64,000 nt of DNA from Ashinkailepas kermadecensis (GCA_034440615.1 JAOTOM010004744.1:124001-188000), one strand, 5' to 3'; counted from the stretch's first letter, positions 1 through 11,459 are shown. The notes: generated by a model not told the origin, from the letters alone. Program-made: numbers and translations.

Positions 1-539
1 TGTGTTGGCCTGTTATTATATTTACAGCTTTCTAAATGCAACCAAATAACTTTTACATTGCGATGAATAATGGTGAGTTAGCGTTACCCGATGTGTGTGT
101 AGGCGACCAACTGGTGTGAGTCGGTGATCGTGTCGCGTCGGCACTGCGGGTTCCGCCAGCTGCGACCTTCCGCACACATCATATACGCACAGATCAGTTC
201 ATCTCTCCCAGCCAGTCTGCATCTGACTGAAATAACCTAATACCCAACGAAAATATATACCTAAATGTTGAAATCTGCTGGCTCCAAAGAGCGCAATAGC
301 GAAACTATGGTCACGTGCATTCGTCATTTATTTGCAATGCTTTGCATTAGTATATCGCTGCGAGTGATGCGAGTGGTCAATGCATTTGTGTGTCGGTTGC
401 TGCTCAACATTCTGCAATGCGGATTTCGTTGTCTTCCACAACTTCTGTGCGGAAAGCTATTACACACACGCGAACACTCTGAGAACATGAAACAACTTTG
501 TGCTAATTTCTTCGCTTTGTATTTCTCCATATTCCTCGA
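1..539. other. intergenic, no feature seen
   Basis: AT-rich sequence. The short open frames on both strands lack recognisable domains, and I see no repeat or RNA gene. Confidence 0.5.
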
Positions 540-938
540 TCAATGCCCATCCAGTCGACGCAGGTATTTCACCCTATTGTATATTTGCGTGGGAGTACAT
601 CTATCCAGCCGGCCCGGGACGACGTCGGCGCAGTAACGTTTACTGCCGATGTATTTCTGCCGCAGCAGCGCCGTGTCCTCCACGGTAGACGGCGTTATGC
701 AGCAGCCGTGCACTCCTGCTGCGGCGGGCTGCGTCCGGGAGCCGCTGCTGGGGCCGGCTGTGGTCCGTCGGAATGCCGCCTGGACTTCCGGGCGATCGAC
801 GGCGTGCTCGGTGGTCTCGTCCAGGCGGTGGCCGTCGTAGTCGTCCTCCGGCCCGAGCATGTCCGGGCTGTGTCGCGCGGCAGCGTTGGCGGCAGCCACT
901 GCCCTGAGCTGGCGCGCCACCGCAGCGATGCCGGCCAT
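540..938 (-). CDS. unrecognised GC-rich ORF, 132 aa
   Basis: This minus-strand ORF begins MAGIAAVARQLRAVAA and runs through an Ala- and Arg-rich, partly acidic first half (SPDMLGPEDDYDGH) to a C-terminus that looks like read-through into AT-rich DNA. The ATG at 938 lies just downstream of TATATA-containing sequence on the same strand (955-979). The high GC content against AT-rich flanks resembles the recognised host exons in this window. I see no domain. It could be an exon, or a second ORF of whatever carried the SGNH-like frame directly upstream at 1230-1812. No function is assigned. Confidence 0.25.
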   Translation of the reverse strand: MAGIAAVARQLRAVAAANAAARHSPDMLGPEDDYDGHRLDETTEHAVDRPEVQAAFRRTTAGPSSGSRTQPAAAGVHGCCITPSTVEDTALLRQKYIGSKRYCADVVPGRLDRCTPTQIYNRVKYLRRLDGH

Positions 939-954
939 CCTTTCGTGGCTGAGC

Positions 955-979
955 TATATACCCAGGGCCGGGTATATAT
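955..979. promoter_or_regulatory. TATATA palindrome upstream of ORF
   Basis: TATATACCC and GGGTATATA face each other around a short GC centre, making an imperfect palindrome about 20 bp upstream of the ATG at 938. It could serve as a TATA element in either direction or be a chance hairpin. No transcript evidence is available. Confidence 0.25.
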
Positions 980-1229
980 CTCAGCTCACCAGCGTCGCTC
1001 CGTTGTGCTCTGTCTGTGATAAAGTTTCCTGAAAATGGTCGTGATGGGAAAATAGCAAAATGGCCTAAGTGTCGAAATGTCGAAAATAGCCTAAACTCTC
1101 CGCCCCCATCCCGCCCTCTCCAATAGACAAGTTCACGTTTTATAATTTTCACTCTCATGGCTACGCTGTTGGTTGTGGAGGCCGGAGGCAGCACTGGTAG
1201 AGGGTGGCGACACTTTACAGCGCGAATTC

Positions 1230-1812
1230 GTCGTACACCACCCTCGTAATTTCGGTGCCCGACCGCACTGGCAGCCGCCGCCGACAGGTGAATCCCGTCG
1301 TCGACCCAGTTGGCCGGACACAGCCCGGAGACGCTGTTGGCGAGCCTGGGAGGCCGGCCGGCAACGTCGCCAGCCTCCCACGCCACGTCGGCTGTGAGCA
1401 GCGCCTCCAAAACAGTGGGCTGCCGAAAGGGTGTGCTGCCTCCGTCCTTAGGTTTTCCCGAGGTCACACTGACCGTGGAGGCTCGCCTGGCCTTCTCCAG
1501 AACCCTCTCAACGTCTACAAAGTAGCAACCAGTGTCGGCGGCTGCTACTCTGTAGACCTCTGAGAGGTCTCTGAAGGCTCGGCGAGCCTCCTCGGTCAGT
1601 GTGGCTGTGGGGATCACACTGAGCACGATGACTTCTGGTGCAGACCGGCAGGTCTGCACCAAAAGTCGCAGGGACTGGATGGAGGTGTGCGTCCAGTTCC
1701 ACCATGGTCTGTCGGAAGCCCTCGCGGAGCAGACCTTGCTTCCCCACGTGGGCGTTCCCTCCGATAGAAATGGCAACATATTCAGGCGGACAGTGGCCGC
1801 CCTGCTGCACAC
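1230..1812 (-). pseudogene. SGNH/GDSL-hydrolase-like sequence, frame broken
   Basis: One minus-strand frame gives YVAISIGGNAHVG, which resembles the block III (GGN) region of SGNH hydrolases, followed by LLREGFRQTMVELD. The adjacent frame then continues with VIVLSVIPTATLTEEARRAF, GCYFVDVERVLEKA and finally WVDDGIHLS, which matches the block V DxxH pattern carrying the catalytic Asp and His. The change of frame lies near 1690-1710, so the reading is broken there unless an unseen intron or a sequencing error is responsible. Block I (GDS) was not found upstream. SGNH domains occur in host enzymes, in CR1 ORF1 proteins and in some tyrosine-recombinase retrotransposons. The sequence differs clearly from the CR1 ORF1 esterase at 31496-32386. 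I favour a mobile-element accessory ORF but cannot exclude a host gene. Confidence 0.4.
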
Positions 1813-2510
1813 TCAGTCATACGCTGCCAGTCCTCTGCGGAAGAACTTCAGGAAACATTTTTGCATCATTTTAGGACATTTTCCCCATAAAATGTGCTTA
1901 GATGTTGAGTAACTAACTTTCCACGTTCTTATCTAATATTTGCTGTTCCAATATTTATTTGGATGATCGTGGGAGATCCAAGGTTTTCTCTTTCACCCTT
2001 GGTGAGTCTACTAACGGACGTACTTATGTCATTTTCCGATTACGTATAAAGCGATGAGTCAGCATAAAAACGATGCATACCATATTGGCTGCCATTATTT
2101 ATTATATAAAATGTAACGTATAGTCATGTAGCACCGGAACAGGAATATGCACTCAATACGCTTACAATCATGAAGCCTGTGTATTCCGTAAAACCGTCCG
2201 TCCTTTGCATGTCGGTTTTCTTTTTGTTTTCTTTTTGCCAATCCAAGACCTTTCCACGATTAAGTTTGTCTTCGCGATAAATCAGGCGTTTTAACCCAAG
2301 CCAGTCATCATTATTACCAAGAGAGATAGGTCCTCGCCCTTGTGATGTGATACATACCTTCTTTTCTCCTTAGGCTTAGGGCATTTTGTCATGCTGCGTT
2401 CCAAATGAAGTCATTGTTTACCCCTCTGTGTACATGCAAGCAATTGGTACTTTCTTACAAGGGTGTCAAATTCATTTCGTGTCTGGCGTTTTAGGCTGAC
2501 GAATGCCGTA
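1813..2510. other. intergenic, no feature seen
   Basis: AT-rich, no recognisable coding sequence or tandem repeat. It ends at the 3' side of the minus-strand R2-like element. Confidence 0.5.
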
Positions 2511-2514
2511 GCGA

Positions 2515-3500
2515 ATGCCGACCAAACCCGCGACGTTCCCCTCAGAACCTCCTCCTGCATCCTGCCTCATGGAGATCCCGAGAGATTTGAGAGGTCGCAG
2601 GAGGGTCTCGCTCAGCACGAGGCCTCGGATGCCGATGACAATGGCCTCGCAGCACAGCCTCGACCAGCTACATCGCTTTCACTGCCCTGAGGAGTTTTTC
2701 GCTACCGTACTTACGAATCTTGTCATTTCGGCGGCTACACAGGAGACTGGCATTGGAGTCGTCAGGGACGGTCAAGTTCATCACAGCTCCCGCCCTCCCG
2801 ACCGTTGGGTAAGAATTGTATCGGGACGGAAAGTTTCGCCACCTGCTGACCGCGGGTTCACGATGAACGGCGTGGCGCCCAATCCGCCGCCACAAGCTCT
2901 CCACGTTGTAATGGAGCCAATTGTGACGGCTGATGTAAGCACCCCGCAATTCACGACACCCATTCGGTGCGTGCACCTGTGTTTCAGCAGCGACGCCGCA
3001 TCTTCGACATTGTCTCACCGGCTGATTACGTCCACGATTTATATTTGTCCGGACATGGAGATTCTCGGACACGGCCTTCGTCATATGAATGTATTCCTGA
3101 CCTGAAAGGCTGACCGGATTGGTCAACCATCGGTTTCCCCACCGCGATGCTGTTATGTCAAACCTGCGTCCCACGGGGGTTCGCCGATAGTGTGCCGCCA
3201 ATTCCGTCGGGGCTCGTAGCCTATGTTTTTTTTCGAGCCCCTTTGGCGAGGTATCCTCCAAGCGCAGGTGGTCGCGCCAATAGGTGATTTCAGATTCAAC
3301 GGTCCGAGACCCGACGGCGAACGATTTGACCAGAGCGTCAGAGCTCCACTTGAGCTTCACCAACCGCCGAGTCCTCATCACCCCAACGGTTTGCCGGACC
3401 GAGGGGATCCGAAGCCCGCCGTCCTCCGATGTCATGTGATTAAAGGCCGTGGGCGTCCCCGGCGGGTGGTGGAGGGTACTCCGAATCACATTAGAGTGCG
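2515..3500 (-). mobile_element. R2-type LINE, decayed 3' copy
   Basis: The minus strand encodes the C-terminal part of an R2-type non-LTR retrotransposon protein. It is collinear with the better copy at 4747-6680: shared blocks are HPPGTPTAF, SVRQTVGVMRTRRLVKLKW and WGNRWLTNPVSLS. A zinc knuckle (CRRCGVAAETQ...H....C) and RHNWLHYNVESLW follow. The restriction-like endonuclease region is damaged. FRPDTIL is displaced into another frame around 2800-2840, and the catalytic Asp expected before the FTVP-type motif reads Asn (VMNLTVPDD). Homology continues to about 2515. The reverse transcriptase is absent, so this is a 5'-truncated dead copy. There is no rDNA around it. Confidence 0.75.
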
Positions 3501-3535
3501 CGGTGTAACGATAGCGTTACACATTAGCGTCCAGG

Positions 3536-4167
3536 TGTAACGATGTTAAAGTTAATGCGAACATGCAAGCCTCTGGAATGCCAACAATGCATCTCAAGAC
3601 CGCGCGCGGCACGTGCCCGGACGGGCGCACCGATGACGACCTGTCTGAGAATGTAGCCCCATTCAAAATCACTCCTAATATGTCCCGACGCCGAATCTGG
3701 CCCGTCGTCCGCCGCGTGACGTGGCCGCCACCGACCGGGAACCTCCTTGAGTCATTGCGAGTTGCCATGCCAACCGCCCCGCCCCGGCGGTAGCTTCGTC
3801 TGCACAGAGCCAATGTCATCGCTCGCTCGGTGCACGCGAACGCGACCTGTTGACCCCGGAAGATGGCCGCTGGGCAACCGAGCCAATCCCAGCCCGGTTC
3901 ACTTTTGGGTTGGCGCGTCATGTCGTGCTAACCAATGAGAGCACCGCTTGTACCTAGATGATGTACTTGCGTAGGTAGTGCCATGTTTATATATATGTGT
4001 GTGCGAAGGAAATAAATGAGAGAGAAGCCCCTGAGATCGCCAGACAGAGGGTCCTATAGAAAACAAGCGTTTCTCTGGTCAAGCGAGCGTTAACTCCGTC
4101 GTCCTCACGTATCGTTGTATTCCGGGGTTTTAAATATCGCATACGCTTGGTCCAACTAGTCTACACA
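3536..4167 (+). repeat. candidate solo LTR
   Basis: The interval begins TGTAACGATG and ends CTACACA, matching the TG...CA ends of LTRs. Near its 3' part it has a TATA-like run (TTTATATATATG, near 3983) followed within about 25 bp by AATAAA (near 4010), the usual promoter and poly(A) order in arthropod LTRs. Its length, 632 bp, is plausible. No second LTR, primer-binding site or gag-pol frame was recognised downstream, and no target duplication was found. An alternative is unrelated intergenic DNA with a chance motif set. Confidence 0.3.
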
Positions 4168-4746
4168 TGGCCAGGGAAGAAACTACCCTATACAGGTGAC
4201 ACCTCGTCTGGTGTCACCAGGTGACACTCCGGTGAATCTCACCGCCATCCGGCCAAGCTGGTCTCAGCCATCGCCTCCACCTCCGTGTCCGGGCCTAGTC
4301 AACCCAGCCTCAGTCACCCAGCATATGACGCCTCATCGCTCCGTGACTCCCTTCCGTCGGTCGCTAAGCCATCGCCAACATCATCGATCGATCTGCCCTC
4401 GAGTAACTGAATAATTATCTCCGTTCGCCGCGCACGGAGTCCTCATCCGCGAGTACCAAATCATCTCGCACGTCACATCTCTCCCTGAACATCTGACCAT
4501 CCCGCTCGCCTATACCATTCCATGCCAACTCGGTACGCCATCGCTCCAACCCAAGGTCTCGCCTTCTGCCGCCACTTTCCATCCATACAACTATCAAGCA
4601 CCCGACATTCACACGACACAAAACCTGTTCCCAGTTTCCGCATCGGCTCGCCTCAAGCTCAGCTGGGCTAGATGCCGGTGCGGCCGCAGCATGGCGCCCC
4701 CGGCGCGGATTTGGCCGTCGACTCCCAATGATGGTCATTCGCTGAG
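4168..4746. other. unassigned spacer beside R2-like copy
   Basis: No domain was recognised. It may hold the 5' part of an LTR-element interior (Ser/Pro/His-rich short frame at 4196-4414) and the 3' UTR of the minus-strand R2-like element. Confidence 0.3.
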
Positions 4747-6680
4747 TCAACGGCCGCCCGTGGCAAAAGCAGACCATACCATCGACGTCCCTCTCAGAAC
4801 CCCCTCCTGAAGACGGTTTAGGTCCCGCCGTTCGGAGATCCTGAGAGCTTTGAGCGGTCTTTGGAAGGTCTTGCCGAGTATCAGGCCTCGGCTGCCGATG
4901 ACTATGGCATCGGAACACGCAGCCTCGACCCGGTACATAGCTTCCACTGCCCGAAGGAAGCCGTCACTGCAGTATTTGTGAATTTTGTCATTTCGGCGAC
5001 TGCGCAGAAGACCGGCATTGGTGTCATAGGGGACGGTAAAGTCCACCACTACCGCCGTCTCCCGCCCCTCCAACCGTCCGGTTAGGATCGTATCGGGTCG
5101 GAAGATTTCACCACCTACTCTGGCTGAGGGTTTACGATGGACTGTGAAGTGCCCTATCTTCCGCCACAGGCTTTCCACGTTGTGGTGGAGCCAGTTGTGA
5201 CGGCTGATATAGGCACCCCGCAACTCACGACACCCATTCAATGCGTGCGCCTGTGTTTCCGCAGCGGCGCCGCATCTTTGACATGGTCGCGCCGGCTGGT
5301 CTCGGCCTCGATTCAGATTTGTCCGGACAGGCAGATTCTCGGACGCGGCCTTGGTCATGTGGATATATTTTTTAACTGAAAGGCTGACCGGGTTGGTCAG
5401 CCATCGGTTTCCCCACCGCGAACCTGTGGTGTCAAACCTGCTCCCCACGGCGGTTCGCCGATATTGTGTCGCCAATTCCTTCGGGGCTCTCAGCTTATGT
5501 TTGTCGAGCCCCTTAGGCGGGGAATCCTCCAAGCGCAGATGTTCGCGCCAATACGTGATTTCGGATTCGACAGTCCGAGACCCGACGGCAAGTGATTTGA
5601 CCAGAAGGTCAGAGCTCCACTTGAGCTTCACAAGCCGCCGAGTCCTCATCACCCCAACGGTTTGCCGGACCGAGAGGATCCGAAAACGACCGTCCTCCGA
5701 CCTCATGTGAAAGAAGGCCGTGGGCGTCCCCGGCAGTAGGTGGAGGATACACTTTATCACACTTCGAAGTGCGCGGTCCAAGTGACACAGTGTCTGGTCG
5801 GTAACTTTGGCCAGACACAGGGCGTGCATATGACTCGGCAAGACATACGCTGGCAACAGAGCCAGCTTATGTGGTGGTTTGAGAGCAGCATGTCGAACCA
5901 CGTTCCGGTCAACGAGCAGCTGGCCCCGAGCCTTTGGACAGGCCAGAGGAGAGCTCCAGTCCAAGCTATATTCGCGACGCCCATATTCGCGATGGGGACG
6001 CCGTTGAACTGGAAGGTTGAACCTCTGGCAGCCTTGAGGGTTTTCGTGCCCTGTGACCGGCCTAAGTTTGATCACATGCGACTTGCCGCGTTGACCCGCA
6101 TGCCCTTGTGAGAGAAGAACTCCGTTTCACCAAGGAGTCTGCGCATCCCATGTCCAGTGCCCGAAGCCAGCACAACGTCGTCTGCGAAGGCCAGGGCATT
6201 GTAGCCCTGGTTTTTCCCACCGCTCGGACTGAGGGCGTGACGCTGCCACAATGTCCCCAGAAGTTCGTCAATAACCATGTTCAACAACATGGCAGCCCTG
6301 CTTGACACCGCGGTTCATGGGGATCGGCGGTGTTCTGCCTTGGACACCACTGGTGGTCGTGGTGACACTCGAATACATATCGTGGATGAGCTCAGCGAAC
6401 CTCTGCTCAACACCAAACCGTCTCAACGCTATGAGAATGGAGTGGCGGGACACCTCTTCGAACGCTTTGGCAACGTCCAAAAAGGCGACGTTCATTTCAT
6501 TTCTCTTATCCTTGCAGAGTCGCAATGACTCGCTGATGACGTACATGTGTTTGGAGCAACCGTCAACAGCCGTGAAAGCTTTCTGCCTGGAGTCTTCACA
6601 TCCCTGGCCTCTGCCTTCTTATGGATGGGCGTCTTCCTATTGACCTTGAGTGTCGCCGGGATTCTGCGCAACCAGAGATC
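4747..6680 (-). mobile_element. R2-type LINE, 5'-truncated and frame-broken
   Basis: Read on the minus strand, the order is QKAFTAVDGC (finger region), FLDVAKAFEEVSRHSIL (RT motif A), PIPMNRGVKQG (motif B) and ALAFADDVVLAS (motif C, FADD). Then come a thumb region (LLPAYVLPSHMH), a zinc knuckle CQRCGAAAETQAHALNGC, RHNWLHHNV, RPDTIL and VVVDFTVPYD. The last motifs are the PD...D core of the restriction-like endonuclease of R2/NeSL-type elements, which would make the first-strand nick for target-primed reverse transcription. Breaks lie near 6300 and 6075, so no single protein is possible. The RT fingers and the N-terminal zinc fingers are missing upstream of about 6680, where the I-like element starts in the opposite direction. 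R2 itself targets 28S rDNA, but no rDNA is present here. Confidence 0.85.
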
Positions 6681-8093
6681 GTCCAGGTCGGTGAAGCGGA
6701 AACTTGACACAGTGCACCACACAGCATTGCGGATCGCCATAGGGGCATTTCGGACGTCGCCAGCTGCGAGTATTTTAGCAGAGGCCCATGAGCCATCGTT
6801 GGCAAGCAGACGCGAGAAGCTGGGCCTCTGGTATGCAATAAAGCTAAGGCAGCTTCCAGAACATCCCACTTACAAATCCATTTTTTCTCACCATTTGTTG
6901 TCGATTTTCCACGGGCAAAGAGGTCAAAGACTGAGACCATTTTGCGTCAGAATTCGCTCGCTACTTCATGAGGCTGAAATCCCACTGAGAGGTGTGGCGA
7001 GGATGAAATACATGTGAACTCCACCATGGGAACTCGCCTCACCCGATATTGATTTGTCCCTGGCTACAACCCAGAAAGGACATACTGTCCCAGAGCTATT
7101 CAGAGCAGAAGCACTGGAGCTACTATAATTGTATCGCTGCTACTCTCGAACGTACACTGACGGATCCAAGACAGCCCATGGAACTGGTTGCGCATTTGTA
7201 TGTCGGACAGCAACAAGATCTTTTACTTTACCACCACACGCGTCTGTGTACACTGCGGAGTTCGTTGCAATTATTAAGGCACTATGTTTTATTGAGGTTG
7301 GAGATGAAACCCTACATCTTATTTTAACAGACTCGTTGAGTAGCCTTCCGGCCCTTCAGTCTTTTCAACCATCAAACCAGTTCGTTCAAGAAATCCTGGC
7401 ACGACTGACAGTACTGGGTAGAGCGGGTAAGAGGATTATCCTCTGCTGGATACCGAGCCATACCGGCATCACGGGAAATGAGCTGGCTGACGCTGCTGCT
7501 AAGCGTGCCGCGCAGTCACGTAGGATTCGAGCTCTGCCCCTCCCAGCCAGGGATTACTACGCAAATGTAAATGCTTTCCTCCAAGGAAAGTGGCAAGAAA
7601 GCTGGAATTCCCAAATTTTAAACAAACTCCGTACCATCAAACCAGTTCCGGCACCGTGGACATCATCGCTAAGAAAATGTAGGAGAGAAGAGGTGATTCT
7701 GGCACGCTTGAGAATAGAGCACACGTATGCAACGCACGGCTACCTTTTGAGAAGGGAGGCAAAGCCACGCTGTTCCCGATGTGGCTCACCGATGACAGTT
7801 CGACATATACTGTTTTCATGCCCCAACTTCACGGTAGAACGAAGACGTCACTTCGGTTCCAATTGCCACGAATGGTCTTACTGTGACGTTTTAGGTGACA
7901 ATTCGGAGATCATCCAGACAGGACAAATATACCGATATATATATCGACCGCTCAGTTCGACGTAATCTATCCCTTCCGAAAATAGACTCCTGCCGCCTAG
8001 TGTAATGTGATACAAATAAACCAGTTATGGGCGCTACATAATCAGTAGCAGTTGATGCGCCCCTACGCCCAAGCAATCAATCAATCAATCAAC
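6680..8093 (+). mobile_element. I-clade-like LINE with RNase H, 5' truncated
   Basis: The plus strand opens in the RT thumb (LDTVHHTALRIAIGAFRTSP, then ILAEAHEP). After a frame change near 7020-7130 comes an RNase H domain: TYTDGSKTAHGTG, VYTAEFVAIIKALCFIE, LILTDSLSSLPALQ and ELADAAAKRAA give the D-E-D-D pattern. The C-terminal zinc-binding segment CSRCGSPMTVRHILFSCPNF follows. The ORF stops at 7965, and the 3' end is an (ATCA)n/(AATC)n tail at about 8068-8093. RT plus C-terminal RNase H and a simple-repeat tail fit the I superclade; the exact clade (I, Nimb, Loner) needs a tree. Two decayed relatives lie at 11460-12720 and 13803-15113. Confidence 0.8.
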
Positions 8094-8905
8094 GAACGAC
8101 CTCCGTCCCCCATTCGGTGAGTATGGTCTTCACCGTTAGTCCATCGGGGCTGGCAAACGAGCGAAGTCCAACACCCTTCGGGGCACTCCGCACCTCATTC
8201 CACGTGAAAAGGTGGAGGTCTATGCGCTCCTGGTCCGCCCGAGGGATAGCTCGTGGTCGTCGGTCGGTGACTGAACCGAACCGGTTACGATCAGGTCCGA
8301 TTTTGGGTTGCTGCCTAACTTTGAAATGTACAGATTTATCCGATTTTAGTCCACGATCGAATGTCAACTTTCCATTGGCTCTTGGGTACGGCGATTTCGA
8401 TGGTACTCTTATCAACTTGATATCTCGTCATATATGTGAGTTAGACTCGTTCACTGAACCGAGCCAGTTACGGTACGTGACGTCGATATCATTAGTGTCC
8501 GGGAGGAACGCTTTTCTTGGAATGAACCTGGACTCCTCAGTTCCTTAGAGGTCCGTACGATTGGTCCGAAGTAGGCTTTGGTGAAGCCTGTAGCATGCCC
8601 TGCGCCGCTGTGATCTACTCAACGGCGCTGGTGATGACGGTCGGTCACCAGGGTGTTTCTGATCATTGGGTGCCCCTTGCGGTACGGCGTGTTACCTCAC
8701 CCCCAGGACGCAGACGGGATATCAAGGTGGCATATTCCTCGTCTAGGTTTCCACCTGCCGTCAGCACCTGGCGATGGGAGTGTGCTGCCGCGGCTATTCT
8801 TTCCACTCGGCCGGCCTCTACCTGGCCACCTCTCCTCTGATCTAATGAGGTCTCTGGACCTAACTCAGTTGAGGCGGTCCCTCTTGGTATGGGGGCAGCA
8901 CTGCG
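8094..8905. other. intergenic, nothing recognised
   Basis: Moderately GC-rich with several open frames on both strands and no recognisable motif. It may be more retroelement debris. Confidence 0.3.
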
Positions 8906-9430
8906 CTAGCCGACGCCGGTGACCACCGAATTACCACTGGTCAAGGCCAGCGGAACTTCCCTGGTCTCCGGCGCATTATCCGAGGTAGGACAAGCCCTCG
9001 TTGGTATTGATGTTTCGATCCCCTGCACACGGCTGGGATTTGGACTTTCCTTTGCTGGACTCGCGGGAATGTGGCCCATGAGAGTCGGGTCCACTGGCCC
9101 GGTGTCCTTTGGAGTTGTTTTCCGAGATTTCCTCACCCTTTGGAGAAGGTCACGATACTTATACTTATTCCGGATGCCGACTGGGGCCCCGATGGGACAT
9201 GCTGGGAGCGCACGACACAGATGTTTGTTTATCGTGCGGCCGGTGTAATTAATTGGTTTCTTCCACGGCGATGTCATAAAGCACGTCATCGGTCCACCGG
9301 GCCTTTGTCGACGGTTCCGGAGAAAGGGATTGTACTCCGCGTGGTGGGCCCCGCGTCGGTGCTGTTCCTTCCAGGCGAGGATGGGCCAGCGTCGACCGCA
9401 CTGCTCACACGCAGAGGCCGTAGGATGCAA
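8906..9430 (-). pseudogene. possible N-terminal C2H2 fragment of R2-type LINE
   Basis: This 174-residue frame starts near ACEQCGRRWPILAWKEQHRR followed by GAHH, a CX2CX12H...H finger. The spacing and the trailing Asn (AEYN) resemble the N-terminal C2H2 fingers of R2/NeSL-type LINE proteins. The remainder is basic (RNKYKYRDLLQRVRKSRK) and then low-complexity Pro/Ser/Thr. No RT follows within reach on this strand, so if the reading is right it is a detached 5' fragment. A host zinc-finger exon is the alternative. Confidence 0.35.
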
Positions 9431-10035
9431 CGGATCAGGGGCGTTGCATGCAGCCCCCTGCTCTAACTCGGGTGTCGTAGGAAAGGCACGGCTCTCGATT
9501 GCCCGCCACCGGTGGTTGGCTCTCGGGTAGCCACCAATCCATACTCTCCAGTGGTTTCATATACCGGGGGGGCAGGGTACCATCCCGCTCCCTCGTGATT
9601 CGTTGTGAAGTTCCGTAATGAAGAAGATGGTTCCGTATGAAGATACATGTTGGCGTTTTATCGACAAATTTATTTATAGCATACGAACCTCACATGGATC
9701 TAGAGATTACCATTCCAGTAATGTTTGAACCCTACATCACCAAGTACTTCTGCAGAGGGGTAATCAACCGCTACTATCTGAGAGATGTTTGCGGCCGAGG
9801 TTGTCGACGGATTGACTCCAGTACGGTGTCGAAGGTCCATCGAATGAAGATGAAAAGGGGAACTGAGTCTTATGCGACGAACATTATTCTTATTTTCAGC
9901 AACACTGACCTCCCAGGCTCTGCTCAACTCTGCTGGTCCGGGGAGGGGATTTGGCCAGCCTGTCACTAGCGGTTGTTACTGGTGTGTGTACTGTGCGTAT
10001 GAGTGTGTTGAAGGCTGGCGAGTTGTGTGCTCAGT
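9431..10035. other. intergenic, nothing recognised
   Basis: No domain-bearing frame. The sequence becomes GT-rich toward the microsatellite that follows. Confidence 0.4.
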
Positions 10036-10078
10036 TGGTGTGTGTGTGTGCGTTTGTGTGTGTGTGTGTGTGTGTGTG

Positions 10079-10160
<82 letters not shown>

Positions 10161-10164
10161 CGCG
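10036..10164. repeat. (GT)n microsatellite with (GC)n end
   Basis: About 55 GT dinucleotides with single interruptions, passing into a short GC run at 10152-10164. Open frames made of Cys-Val or Thr-His here are artefacts of the repeat. Confidence 0.98.
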
Positions 10165-11459
10165 GGGGGACTGATGGTGACATGGAGAACAGTACTGATC
10201 TTGGAGTGATGATTGGTGCTTCGAGCGAGTTTGTAGAAGCTAAAGAAGTGGTGGTGCAGCGAAGATGAGTGCTGGCTGATGTTAACGAACCACCACTGAG
10301 AACGTTAGTTGTTTTGTGGTTTGCGCTCTTTAGAACAGATGCTCGGGTTGTTCTACCCATGTAACTTGCGCCGTTTTCCGTATCATCCAGCTTACCAAGC
10401 GGTATTCTCGCGTCATACCTGATCGTCAATCTGTTCGCACCGTGGTGCCCATATATACAGACACCGCACATCATACCCAAGAATGCGGGCATCCAGTTCG
10501 TTTTCACTTAATTGAAGCGACTGTATGGCGGCCACCTGCTTCCTACATTTCGTAGCCGCTACGTTGCCGGCCTGTGACATGCTTCGTATTTGCGCACGGT
10601 GTCGCTGCCTCGTATCGGGGCTACGTCTGCTCCTGTACTGTTCACGACAACATGTGGACAGTGAGGCGAAGTTCCGGTGATGCTCCTGACAGCAATTAGC
10701 TGGTTCACAACAGCTGCTGTGGACCTTGCTAGTCAAATCGGTTCGCCCGTCCCCCGCTTTCGTCTGATCACCTCATACCCTAGTTCTTCGACTAGCTTCT
10801 TCTCCATGGAAGACAATTAGTCAAGGATGTCTTTGTTGCTTTCCCCACCTCTATTCTGATAGACGTCGACCATGAGCTGCGATGTTTCACCTAGTCGGCG
10901 TCTGTTGAAGAGAATTAGGGAGACCAGTGTGACTTGAGCAATTGTAGCATAGTGCTCCATGCACGGTCCGTTTTCGAGGTCTGACCGTGTTCCTTTCTCT
11001 CAAAGTCCTGTGTGCGCGTTGAACATCATCCGTGGCAGGAAAGGATGTTGGTTGATCCCACTTACGCTCCTTGGGAGCGAGCTCATGAGTGAACATGTGC
11101 ACACCCCACTCCTGATGATAGTGTGAGGAAATCCTTAGCTGCCGTACGGACAGTAATATCTTCGGACATGATACTGCGTCTGAGCAAGATCTCCACGCAT
11201 TCGTTTAGAGCATGTCCAAGCTTCAAAGCGAGTGACTGGGTAACGCCTGTCAACTGCTTTGGACACACTCATGAAAACTCTGAATGACATGTAGACAGCG
11301 GGCATATTTCCATCTTCGTGGCGGAAGGCAATCGTAGTGACCATGCGAAAGTCATTTACAACTGGTAAGAACACACTGCACTATCGCACCATCTCGCTCA
11401 CATGTTCCGTGTGCAAGTTGTTTAAGAAAAAGTGAATGTCCGACTGATGTGGTTTTTAG
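10165..11459. other. intergenic, nothing recognised
   Basis: No convincing coding sequence. The last part may be 5' debris of the plus-strand LINE that becomes recognisable at 11460. Confidence 0.4.

Noticed and set aside
10027..10507. Cys-Val and Thr-His repeat frames
   Set aside because: Translation of the (GT)n microsatellite.
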